Shown here: positions 1 to 5,378 of the stretch, in pieces
Layout: the number at the start of each line of letters is the position of its first letter
How positions within the stretch are numbered: position 1 is the first letter of the stretch
Source: Eubacterium sp.
GTDB lineage: Bacteria; Bacillota; Clostridia; Lachnospirales; Lachnospiraceae
Direction: 5' to 3'
DNA: 5,634 nt
Assembly: GCA_017616955.1 (NCBI GenBank)
Contig: JAFZXD010000084.1
Coordinates: 1 to 5,634 of the forward strand
Made by a program: the position numbers and the translations under genes
Notes under the pieces: model-generated
Database searches by the model: none
Told to the model about the DNA's origin: nothing
The model's input: only the letters and a program-made list of their open reading frames with translations

Positions 1-585
1 ACTGTCTTCGAGCTTTGTTATGGTTTCTTCAGAAGCAAAAGGAAGAAGCTGGATTATGAATCCACCCGCATGCTTAACGCTAAGATCTCTGTCCACAAGA
101 ACTCCCAGTCCTACAGATGTAGGTATCTGTTCACTTTCAGCAAAATAATATGTTATATCTTCTCCTATCTCTCCTGAGACAAGAGCAGTCTGTCCCACAT
201 ATGGTTCTCCCGGTCCTTCATCTCTGATAACCGTAAGTGTTCCCCTTCCGACAGCACCACCGACATCCAGATGTCCGTCAGCCTTAAGCGGAAGATCAAC
301 GGCATTATTATAAATGATTCCCTTTACGTTCGATGCAGCATCTGCAGTAACCGTGATTGCCTTGGCAGGTCCGTCACCATTAACCTTCAGCGTAAGTACA
401 TCAGAATCATTTTTACACATTGATCCCATCAACGCTCCGCCTGTAAGGAGTCTTCCCAGCGCAGCAGTACATACCGGACTAAGATTATGAGTCTGTCTTG
501 CAGTATCAACCATCTCTTTTGTGTATCCGGCAAAGAATCTTATCTCATTTCCTGCCGCCATTCCTTTTATAATATAATCTTCCAT
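1..585 (-). CDS. hslO: Hsp33 redox-regulated chaperone, N-terminal 195 residues (runs off left edge)
   Basis: Hsp33 is a cytosolic holdase that is activated when oxidation releases zinc from its C-terminal cysteines; it then protects unfolding proteins. The open frame reads from an ATG at 585 to the window edge without a stop. It matches the Hsp33 N-terminal domain throughout: the start MEDYIIKGMAAGNEIRFFAG, then KVNGDGPAKAITVTADA near residues 67-83, then GRGTLTVIRDEGPGEPYVGQ, and LVSGEIGEDITYYFAESEQ followed by GLGVLVD. Family members are about 290 residues, so the last third, including the CxC...CxxC zinc switch, lies outside and cannot be checked. The ATG at 585 is preferred because Hsp33 proteins usually begin right before this D-Y-[IL] segment; the Shine-Dalgarno is weak (AAGATAAG). 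The start lies 8 bases after the queH stop, which suggests co-transcription and translational coupling with queH. Confidence 0.95.
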   Translation of the reverse strand, partial: MEDYIIKGMAAGNEIRFFAGYTKEMVDTARQTHNLSPVCTAALGRLLTGGALMGSMCKNDSDVLTLKVNGDGPAKAITVTADAASNVKGIIYNNAVDLPLKADGHLDVGGAVGRGTLTVIRDEGPGEPYVGQTALVSGEIGEDITYYFAESEQIPTSVGLGVLVDRDLSVKHAGGFIIQLLPFASEETITKLEDS

Positions 586-593
586 CTTATCTT

Positions 594-1265
594 TTATAAA
601 CCTTTCTCTTTTAATTTTCTTTCATGGTCGCGTTTTGAATATACACATCCGCAGTAATCCTGTCTGTAGAGTCCATATTCCTGCGACAGCTCTATAGAAC
701 GTTTATATCCGTTCTTCTTTTTAAAGTCACTGAAAAGGAAAACGGGAACCTCTCTTTCATCCGAGTTATCCCTCATTTCATTTTCCAGTTCCATTCCTAT
801 CTCATTTATCCAGTCACTGTTTTTATAAGGGCTTATCGAAAGCGTAGTGGAGAAATAATCATAGTTATTCTCCAAAGCATACTCCGCTGTTTTTCGAAGC
901 CTTATCTTATAACAGTCGTAACATCTGGCCCCTCTTTCCGGAAGTTCCTCTCTGCCTTTTGCCATCTCATAAAATACTTCAGGTTCATAATCACCGTCTA
1001 CAACCTTTACATCCAGGGCAAACGGTGCCTCAGAAGTGAATCTGTACAGTTCACTAAGTCTTTTATCATATTCATCCCTGTCATCAATATTGGGATTATA
1101 GAAAAATATCGTAATGTCAAAATATCCGTTCAATACTTCAAGGCAATGTGAACTGCAGGGACAGCAACAAGCCTGAAGAAGTAAAGTGGGTTTTCTCCCC
1201 TCTTCCTTCAGCTTTTTTATCTGTTTTTCAAATTCTACGTAATAATTGATTCCCATATTCACCAT
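594..1265 (-). CDS. queH: Epoxyqueuosine reductase QueH
   Basis: QueH carries out the last step of queuosine synthesis, reducing epoxyqueuosine to queuosine in the wobble position of GUN-anticodon tRNAs. It is the cobalamin-independent counterpart of QueG and uses an iron-sulfur centre held by cysteines. Counting from the ATG at 1265 (223 residues), the family cysteine sets are all present: LLLQACCCPCSSHC with the Cys cluster at 33-37, CYDC at 115-118, and DYCGC with Cys 205 and 207. The segment YFSTTLSISPYKN near 137-149 is also typical. The size is normal for the family. The frame stays open up to a TTG at 1283 (229 residues), but that codon has no ribosome binding site. ATG 1265 follows GGAAAA at a long but usable spacing, and ATG 1256 is a third option. 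hslO follows 8 bases downstream. The function is secure; the exact start is not. Confidence 0.95.
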   Translation of the reverse strand: MVNMGINYYVEFEKQIKKLKEEGRKPTLLLQACCCPCSSHCLEVLNGYFDITIFFYNPNIDDRDEYDKRLSELYRFTSEAPFALDVKVVDGDYEPEVFYEMAKGREELPERGARCYDCYKIRLRKTAEYALENNYDYFSTTLSISPYKNSDWINEIGMELENEMRDNSDEREVPVFLFSDFKKKNGYKRSIELSQEYGLYRQDYCGCVYSKRDHERKLKEKGL

Positions 1266-1304
1266 TCTTTCGTGTTTTTCCAACTATTTTGTATAGTTTT
1301 ACGA

Positions 1305-1333
1305 TTGACCCGGTTCGATATTTTTAATATACT
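1305..1333 (+). promoter_or_regulatory. Sigma-70-type promoter of the 77-residue ORF
   Basis: The -35 box TTGACC (1305-1310) and -10 box TATACT (1328-1333) are separated by exactly 17 bases, and each is one mismatch from consensus (TTGACA, TATAAT). The predicted transcript starts near 1340, giving a leader of about 57 bases before the ATG at 1397. It lies in the gap between the divergent queH and the small ORF. The start point is inferred, not observed. Confidence 0.75.
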
Positions 1334-1382
1334 TTAAAGGAGACTTATTCTGAGATAACTGTGAATTTTATTCCCGTATGTC

Positions 1383-1388
1383 AGGAGG
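1383..1388 (+). promoter_or_regulatory. Ribosome binding site AGGAGG that fixes the small ORF start
   Basis: A perfect AGGAGG lies 8 bases before the ATG at 1397. This decides in favour of that ATG over the in-frame GTG at 1361, which has no Shine-Dalgarno at a usable distance (the nearest, AAAGGAG at 1336-1342, ends 18 bases before it and overlaps the predicted transcription start). Confidence 0.85.
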
Positions 1389-1396
1389 TGCGTTAT

Positions 1397-1630
1397 ATGA
1401 CCGTGCAACAGGCTGTAAAAAAGTATAAGTTGGATCCTGTTAATACTTATACTGCACGAATCAAAGCACAAGAGCTTAACGTCGACGAAGTACTGTACAT
1501 GAATGTGCAAAAAAATAAATATGCATATATTATTCGTGATGGCTCTCGTGGCATCATGCTTTATACTGATGAAAAAAGCATGTATACCAAGGTCTACAGA
1601 GGACTCAGAATGATACCTCTTGAACCATGA
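1397..1630 (+). CDS. Small Tyr-rich basic protein of unknown function (77 residues)
   Basis: I do not recognise this protein. The ATG at 1397 follows a perfect AGGAGG, a near-consensus promoter lies upstream and an 11-bp hairpin terminator lies downstream, so this is a real single-gene unit although it is short. It has 77 residues, eight of them Tyr (10, 18, 34, 42, 44, 56, 63, 67), no cysteine, no signal peptide and no membrane span. It carries 13 Lys/Arg against 8 Asp/Glu, so it is basic and probably cytosolic. The N-terminal half (TVQQAVKKYKLDP...ARIKAQELNVDEVL) reads as helical. The second half (YAYIIRDGSRGIMLYTD) reads as beta strands around a D-G-S-R-G turn, which would fit a small alpha/beta fold. 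It is the only plus-strand gene here and is divergent from queH. A nucleic-acid-binding role could be guessed from the charge, but no motif supports it. Confidence 0.8.
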   Translation: MTVQQAVKKYKLDPVNTYTARIKAQELNVDEVLYMNVQKNKYAYIIRDGSRGIMLYTDEKSMYTKVYRGLRMIPLEP

Positions 1631-1658
1631 TGTTTTTGAATATATTTTATCTTTATAA

Positions 1659-1690
1659 GAAGCAGGTGTATGAACACCTGCTTCATTTTC
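1659..1690 (+). terminator. Intrinsic terminator after the small ORF (possibly shared)
   Basis: An 11-bp perfect stem (GAAGCAGGTGT, 1659-1669, with its complement at 1674-1684) closes an ATGA loop and is followed on the plus strand by ATTTTCTTT. It begins 28 bases after the small ORF stop. The DUF6106-like gene converges on it from the other side, ending at 1711. Read from the minus strand the hairpin is followed only by TTATAAAG, so it would be a weaker terminator in that direction, though it is the only candidate for the end of that operon. Confidence 0.9.
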
Positions 1691-1710
1691 TTTACTCGTA
1701 TAGTTTTAAA

Positions 1711-2208
1711 CTATCTTATCTCACTCTTTGACTTAAGAGTATTCTTCATATGCTCTATACATGCATCATTAAGATCAAGAACAAGCATGTACTGATTGTC
1801 ACCCTCTCCAACATAAAATGCTATCGGATTCGGATCTTCTTTTCCAAGATAGGACTTAACCTTAAGCTTTCCGAGACTCATATCGTTCTTAACTCTGTCT
1901 GAATCTCCTCTGTCCATCTTGGCAATCTTGGATAACTCAACACTGTGAACATTCTTACGTCTCTTCTTTGCTATAACCTTAGCTACATCTATATCTCCGT
2001 TAGTGAATATGAATTCATATTCCACATCCATAGAATCCTTTGAAAAAGCACAAAGTGCAAAACCACCGACTACTAACAGAAGTCCCATACCCGATAAAGT
2101 AAGAAGTACAAATACACCTGCCAGAGCAATAAGTACTCCTCCGATGATTCCGATAAGTCCTGTCATCTGTGGTTTAGCTTTTACAACGTATTCATCATAT
2201 CTGTCCAT
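1711..2208 (-). CDS. Two-span membrane protein resembling the DUF6106 family
   Basis: The 165-residue product has a short charged N-terminus (MDRYDEYVVKAKPQ). Two hydrophobic spans at about 16-35 and 39-56 follow, separated by a tight S-G-M-G turn. The rest is a soluble domain of about 110 residues that is probably cytosolic, because the loop after span 2 and the segment AKKRRKN near 80-86 are strongly basic. The soluble part, with its VEYEFIFTNGDIDVAKVIAKK stretch interrupted by no cysteines, recalls the DUF6106 proteins of Lachnospiraceae; I name this from memory of the pattern, not from a search. No enzymatic motif is visible. It is the last gene of the DUF308-ispF unit, starting 26 bases after the ispF stop. 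The ATG at 2208 is preceded by GGAG at a rather long 13-base spacing, so translation may be modest. Molecular role unknown. Confidence 0.85.
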   Translation of the reverse strand: MDRYDEYVVKAKPQMTGLIGIIGGVLIALAGVFVLLTLSGMGLLLVVGGFALCAFSKDSMDVEYEFIFTNGDIDVAKVIAKKRRKNVHSVELSKIAKMDRGDSDRVKNDMSLGKLKVKSYLGKEDPNPIAFYVGEGDNQYMLVLDLNDACIEHMKNTLKSKSEIR

Positions 2209-2234
2209 TTTTTAGTAATATCTCCAATCTTTAT

Positions 2235-2813
2235 TTATTTACAACAGCATCCCTGATCATTAAGTCCTTTAAGCCCTTTAAGTCCTTCTCCCTCTACATC
2301 ATCAACAAAACCTGTTGTGGCATTTCTGTAAGCATAGTTATCAACTGTCTCCAGCAATGCTATAGATTGGCAGGATATCCCCAGTCCTTCACCGGTAAAC
2401 CCAAGTCCTTCTTCAGTTGTAGCTTTTATGTTCACTCTATCAATCTCTATTTCCAGAGTATCAGCTATATTCTGTCTCATCTTCTCTATATGAGGAAGCA
2501 TCTTCGGCTTCTGAGCTATTATGGTAGCATCTATATTACCGATTATATAGCTTCTCTCATCAAGCATATCTCTGACAACAGAAAGAAGCTTAAGACTGTC
2601 AGCTCCTTCATATTTCGGATCGGTATCCGGAAAATGTTTTCCTATATCTCCCAGCGCAGCAGCTCCAAGCAAGCTGTCCATAATGGCATGGGTAAGACAA
2701 TCAGCATCTGAATGCCCCAAAAGTCCTTTTTCATATGGGATGTCCACACCTCCAAGGATAAGCGGTCTACCCTCAACAAGCTTATGCACATCGTATCCCA
2801 TTCCTATTCTCAT
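2235..2813 (-). CDS. ispF: 2-C-methyl-D-erythritol 2,4-cyclodiphosphate synthase with extended C-terminus
   Basis: IspF is the cytosolic MEP-pathway enzyme that cyclises CDP-methylerythritol 2-phosphate to MEcPP and releases CMP. It works as a homotrimer with a divalent metal in each site. The family residues are in place: metal ligands Asp8 and His10 in GYDVHKL and His42 in the [12 protein letters not shown] segment, the [10 protein letters not shown] segment at 56-65, and [12 protein letters not shown] at 132-143 with the Thr133 and Glu135 that contact the nucleotide. IspF is usually near 157-160 residues and the core ends around LLE at 153-155. This one has 192, so about 37 residues are extra, containing GLKGLKGL and ending CCCK. 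The ATG at 2813 follows AAAGAGG at a 7-base spacing. It starts 16 bases after the DUF308 gene, so it is the middle gene of a tight unit. The enzyme call is secure; the tail has no known role. Confidence 0.97.
   Translation of the reverse strand: MRIGMGYDVHKLVEGRPLILGGVDIPYEKGLLGHSDADCLTHAIMDSLLGAAALGDIGKHFPDTDPKYEGADSLKLLSVVRDMLDERSYIIGNIDATIIAQKPKMLPHIEKMRQNIADTLEIEIDRVNIKATTEEGLGFTGEGLGISCQSIALLETVDNYAYRNATTGFVDDVEGEGLKGLKGLNDQGCCCK
2259..2285. repeat. Three tandem 9-base units inside the ispF 3' end
   Basis: Three consecutive units (ATTAAGTCC, TTTAAGCCC, TTTAAGTCC on the plus strand) differ by one base each. On the coding strand they give three G-L-[KN] triplets in the IspF tail. Units of 9 bases keep the frame, so slippage would lengthen or shorten the tail three residues at a time without disrupting the enzyme. 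Confidence 0.85.
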
Positions 2814-2829
2814 GTTTAGTCCTCTTTAA

Positions 2830-3399
2830 TTATTCTTCCCAAACGATATCTGAACCATCGTCTACAAATCGTCCGTCTTTATAAACTTTAACAGCTGTGA
2901 TAACATTTGTCACTCCGAGAATGAGCATGAAAACTCCAACCACTCTCACAACTGCCCCCACTGCATTTAAAGAAAAGCAGAGAAGAACAAGTCCGAGTAC
3001 AAATGTAATGATGTCATTTATCACATACTTAACGAAGTTATCGGTTTTACCCTTGATCTGATAAGCATCGTAAATCCTGAAACCTGAGTTCACAAGAATC
3101 ACTATTCCTATAACCTTGATTATAAAATCAGCTATAGCAGCCGGTCTGGCTATACATATGATTCCAAAAACGATCAATGCAACGGAAATTCCCATGGTAA
3201 ATGGCGAATAGGACGCAAGAAGCGTTCCGGCCATTATCAGACCAACCACAACAAATATAACTCCTATCACACTAACAGTGAAACTAACCGCTCCTCCCGG
3301 AGCAAATATAAATAAAAGACCTATAATTATCATGATAAGCGGAACTGATAACGATGAAGCATTTTTCTCAAAAAAATCTTTTATCGATTTGTTTTTCAT
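2830..3399 (-). CDS. DUF308 / HdeD-like integral membrane protein
   Basis: The 189-residue protein has a charged cytosolic N-terminus (MKNKSIKDFFEKN) and six hydrophobic spans at about 16-33, 38-58, 66-84, 90-106, 126-143 and 146-169. It ends in an acidic tail, DDGSDIVWEE. The even spacing in pairs, the IIGLLFIFAPG motif in the first pair and the similar GLVLLCFSLNAVG in the last are typical of DUF308 proteins, whose best-known member is the acid-resistance protein HdeD of Escherichia coli. Here only the membrane-protein and family calls are safe; an acid-stress role should not be assumed. The ATG at 3399 has an ideal AAAGGAG 9 bases upstream and a strong promoter just behind it, so it is the first gene of the unit with ispF and the DUF6106-like gene. 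Confidence 0.88.
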   Translation of the reverse strand: MKNKSIKDFFEKNASSLSVPLIMIIIGLLFIFAPGGAVSFTVSVIGVIFVVVGLIMAGTLLASYSPFTMGISVALIVFGIICIARPAAIADFIIKVIGIVILVNSGFRIYDAYQIKGKTDNFVKYVINDIITFVLGLVLLCFSLNAVGAVVRVVGVFMLILGVTNVITAVKVYKDGRFVDDGSDIVWEE

Positions 3400-3408
3400 A
3401 TATTTTCA

Positions 3409-3415
3409 CTCCTTT
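3409..3415 (-). promoter_or_regulatory. Ribosome binding site of the DUF308 gene
   Basis: AAAGGAG on the minus strand lies 9 bases before the ATG at 3399 and confirms that start as the beginning of the three-gene unit. Confidence 0.8.
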
Positions 3416-3427
3416 ATCATGCCCACT

Positions 3428-3456
3428 AGTATATATCGTTTTAGACCTTTTGGCAA
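3428..3456 (-). promoter_or_regulatory. Sigma-70-type promoter of the DUF308-ispF-DUF6106 unit
   Basis: On the minus strand a -35 box TTGCCA (3456-3451) and a -10 box TATACT (3433-3428) are spaced by exactly 17 bases; each is one mismatch from consensus. The predicted start is near 3421, leaving a leader of about 20 bases to the DUF308 ATG. The -35 box sits immediately behind the T-rich end of the kinase terminator, so the two units are insulated within about 70 bases. Confidence 0.75.
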
Positions 3457-3500
3457 ACAAAAACTTAAAAGCGGGACTGGGTATAACCCTCCGTCCCGCT
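3457..3500 (-). terminator. Intrinsic terminator of the kinase gene
   Basis: On the minus strand AGCGGGAC (3500-3493) pairs with GTCCCGCT (3477-3470), with an inner GGG/CCC stem around a TTATA loop. The hairpin is followed by TTTAAGTTTTTGTTTG. It begins 6 bases after the kinase stop. The GC-rich stem and the T tract make it a convincing Rho-independent terminator. Confidence 0.92.
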
Positions 3501-3506
3501 GAAGTA

Positions 3507-5309
3507 TTACTTTTTCTTTCCAAATAAAGAACCAAGTCCCTTTCTCTTCTTTTCGGAATCATCCGGCATCGCACCCGCAGCCTCATCTGTTGCTCTGAGG
3601 ATATTCGTCTGCTGCTCTATAACAGCACTGATACCCTTCGGCTTATGTACCTGATCCTTTGACATACTCATCTTTGAGCCTGACATAGAAAGAGTTCCCG
3701 TACCATGTTCCTCTTTAAACTGATTTGCGGCATCTCTTCTTGCCGAAAGCATTCCACCCTGTTTTGGACGTGGATGATATGGCGGTGGTGTAGGCTGACC
3801 CTGTCCCGGCTGTCCACCGTATCCCACAGGTCTCTGAGGCATTCCCGGTTGTCCCGGAGCTTGTCTCGGTGCAACCTTTGGTGGTTCGGTATATCCAAGC
3901 GGCATTCTTTCCTCCGGTTGAGGATTGGCCGGTTCTGCCTTCGCAGGTTCTTTCTTTTCCTGCGGAGCTTTGGCTTCCGGTGCTTTGCCTCCCGGTGCTG
4001 CATATCCGGGTATAGGTCCCGGTTCCGGTCCTGAACTGAGGATCTGACTGCCATCCTGTTTTGCGGCCTCCTGAATTCCTCTCAGTATCTGTGTAGATTG
4101 TTCTGCCACCTCTGTGTCATCAAAATTAATGAAATCATTAATATCAAGAAAGCTTTCGCTCTCTGTCTCACTTAATGCTTTCTCCTGCAATTCTTTTCCC
4201 ATATCGATCTCCTGTTGCTGAATTCCACCCTTATTATTCTTGTCATCAGAACTATCTTCAGATTCTTTTAATCTGTTTCTATCCTGATCACTTACTTCAA
4301 CTCTGGAAAAATTATAATCTTCCTCTTTACCCTCGCCATGCATCGCAGTTTTAAACTCCAACGCCGTTTTATACCTATCTTTGATCTGCAGTGATATAGC
4401 TTTCATGATTGCGTCACTTACATACTTCGGAATATCCGGTCGAAGTTCTATAGGTTCCTGTATATCATCCTGCATGATCCTTTGAATTGATTCCTTCGGT
4501 GTGACTCCTGTCAGAATCTTATACAATGTTGTCCCCAATGAATATATATCCGTCCAGGGACCTACATTTCCTTTATGTGAAAACTGTTCCAACGGAGCAT
4601 AATCATGTTTCAGTATGACTGTGGAGGAAAGCTTTTCATTTGGTATCTGCTGCTTTGCAGCTCCAAAATCTATAAGCTTATATGTTCCATCAGACTCCGC
4701 GAATATATTCTCAGGACTTATATCTCTATGTATGACTCCTGTTGAATGCACTACAGACAGAACATTACATATACTGTCCGTGATATCCAGGAGCATATCC
4801 AGAGAAACCTTTTCTTTCTTAGTTTCAATATACTCCATCATGTTACAGCCATCAAGATATTCCATAGTTATATAGGCCGTACCATTTTGTTCAAAGAAAT
4901 CATATATAGTTACAGTTCCGGGGTTATTGTTAAACTTTGCAAGACTTCTCGCTTCTTTCAGAAACCGTTCTCTTCCCGTTGCATAAGCTTCTTTATCTTC
5001 CGAAGAGACCGCCGAAACCGTTACTCCGTCTTTATCTCTGACAGCAAGCCCTTCAGGAAAATATTCCTTAACGGCTATCTGGCTGTCCAGAGTATCATCC
5101 CAAGCTCTGTAAGTAACCCCAAATCCGCCGGCACCGATAACTGTACCAATCTTATATCGTTCATTCACCGCCACGCCCGGATGCAGATGTGAATCATTCT
5201 CCGGTGAAGTATTCTCTACGAACCCACAGAAAGGACAGCAAAAATCGGCGTCCTCGTAACCTTTTGGGATCTCAAAAATCCTCATGCAGTTCATGCATCG
5301 TCTTTCCAT
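3507..5309 (-). CDS. Cytosolic Hanks-type Ser/Thr protein kinase with N-terminal zinc ribbon and Pro-rich tail
   Basis: The 600-residue kinase has three parts. Residues 5-28 hold a zinc ribbon (CMNC at 5-8, CPFC at 25-28, with an extra Cys24). Residues 52-325 are the kinase domain: P-loop IGAGGFGVTY at 58-67, ATP lysine K81 in AVKEYFP, helix-C Glu119, catalytic loop HRDISPEN at 194-201 (Asp196, Asn201), DFG at 214-216, activation-segment residues S228, S229 and T230, APLE at 238-241, and Asp254 in TDIYSLG. The usual HRDLK lysine is Ser198. Residues 326-600 form an acidic linker, a Pro/Gly/Gln-rich stretch at about 426-516 and a basic end (GSLFGKKK). There is no membrane span and no PASTA repeat, so it is not a PknB/PrkC wall sensor. 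Two copies of EQxTxILRxxxEAA occur at 403-416 and 565-578. The ATG at 5309 follows AAGGTGA. A terminator lies directly downstream, so it is probably monocistronic. Substrates are unknown. Confidence 0.95.
   Translation of the reverse strand: MERRCMNCMRIFEIPKGYEDADFCCPFCGFVENTSPENDSHLHPGVAVNERYKIGTVIGAGGFGVTYRAWDDTLDSQIAVKEYFPEGLAVRDKDGVTVSAVSSEDKEAYATGRERFLKEARSLAKFNNNPGTVTIYDFFEQNGTAYITMEYLDGCNMMEYIETKKEKVSLDMLLDITDSICNVLSVVHSTGVIHRDISPENIFAESDGTYKLIDFGAAKQQIPNEKLSSTVILKHDYAPLEQFSHKGNVGPWTDIYSLGTTLYKILTGVTPKESIQRIMQDDIQEPIELRPDIPKYVSDAIMKAISLQIKDRYKTALEFKTAMHGEGKEEDYNFSRVEVSDQDRNRLKESEDSSDDKNNKGGIQQQEIDMGKELQEKALSETESESFLDINDFINFDDTEVAEQSTQILRGIQEAAKQDGSQILSSGPEPGPIPGYAAPGGKAPEAKAPQEKKEPAKAEPANPQPEERMPLGYTEPPKVAPRQAPGQPGMPQRPVGYGGQPGQGQPTPPPYHPRPKQGGMLSARRDAANQFKEEHGTGTLSMSGSKMSMSKDQVHKPKGISAVIEQQTNILRATDEAAGAMPDDSEKKRKGLGSLFGKKK
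3576..3617 (-). repeat. Kinase tail motif, copy 2 (residues 565-578)
   Basis: Encodes EQQTNILRATDEAA, matching copy 1 at 9 of 14 residues (E, Q, T, I, L, R, E, A, A). The codons differ at most shared positions, so the similarity is kept at the protein level rather than by recent duplication. Thr568 has Leu at +3. Confidence 0.75.
4062..4103 (-). repeat. Kinase tail motif, copy 1 (residues 403-416)
   Basis: Encodes EQSTQILRGIQEAA. It sits after an acidic stretch (LDINDFINFDDTEVA) and before the Pro-rich linker, while copy 2 lies near the C-terminus, so the two copies flank the disordered segment. Thr406 has Leu at +3. Confidence 0.75.
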
Positions 5310-5336
5310 GAACTCACCTTCCTATTTTCTCACTTA

Positions 5337-5365
5337 AGAATACCATAACCGAAATGTATCTTCAA
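5337..5365 (-). promoter_or_regulatory. Probable promoter of the kinase gene
   Basis: On the minus strand TTGAAG (5365-5360) and TATTCT (5342-5337) are spaced by 17 bases, each matching 4 of 6 consensus bases. A TGG just before the -10 box gives an extended -10 (TGnTATTCT), which would compensate for the weak boxes. The predicted start near 5330 leaves a leader of about 20 bases. I see no terminator hairpin after the upstream sugar-binding gene, so read-through from that operon remains possible. Confidence 0.5.
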
Positions 5366-5378
5366 TCAAGTCGATGTA

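Noticed and set aside
1266..1283. TTG start for queH
   Set aside because: No Shine-Dalgarno before it and the extra six residues are not part of the QueH family core; ATG starts follow closely.
1290..1318. Minus-strand promoter for queH (TATACA with TCGAAC 17 bases upstream)
   Set aside because: The -35 box matches only 3 of 6 bases and the region is already occupied by the better plus-strand promoter. A queH promoter must lie near here, but I cannot place it with confidence.
1361..1396. Upstream GTG start giving the small protein 12 extra residues
   Set aside because: No Shine-Dalgarno at a working distance, while the ATG at 1397 has a perfect one.
1378..1428. Sixteen-codon leader ORF overlapping the start of the small gene
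   Set aside because: No ribosome binding site before its ATG and its reading frame is only a shadow of the main gene; no attenuator-like codon run.
1700..1714. AT-rich palindrome ATAGTTT-T-AAACTAT over the stop codon of the DUF6106-like gene
   Set aside because: Short and AT-only in the arms; likely chance, too weak for a terminator and with no second copy to suggest an operator.
2367..2711. Plus-strand frame opposite ispF
   Set aside because: Antisense shadow of a well-conserved enzyme gene, without a ribosome binding site or recognisable product.
3278..3586. Frames on both strands across the terminator and the 5' end of the DUF308 gene
   Set aside because: Both read through the terminator hairpin and promoter and encode nothing recognisable.
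3668..4054. Long overlapping reading frames on both strands within the kinase tail
   Set aside because: They arise from the Pro/Gly/Gln-rich codons of the real gene, give Arg-rich or Ser/Phe-rich low-complexity products and have no start signals.
4615..5192. Two plus-strand frames opposite the kinase domain
   Set aside because: Antisense to conserved kinase motifs and lacking start signals or family features.
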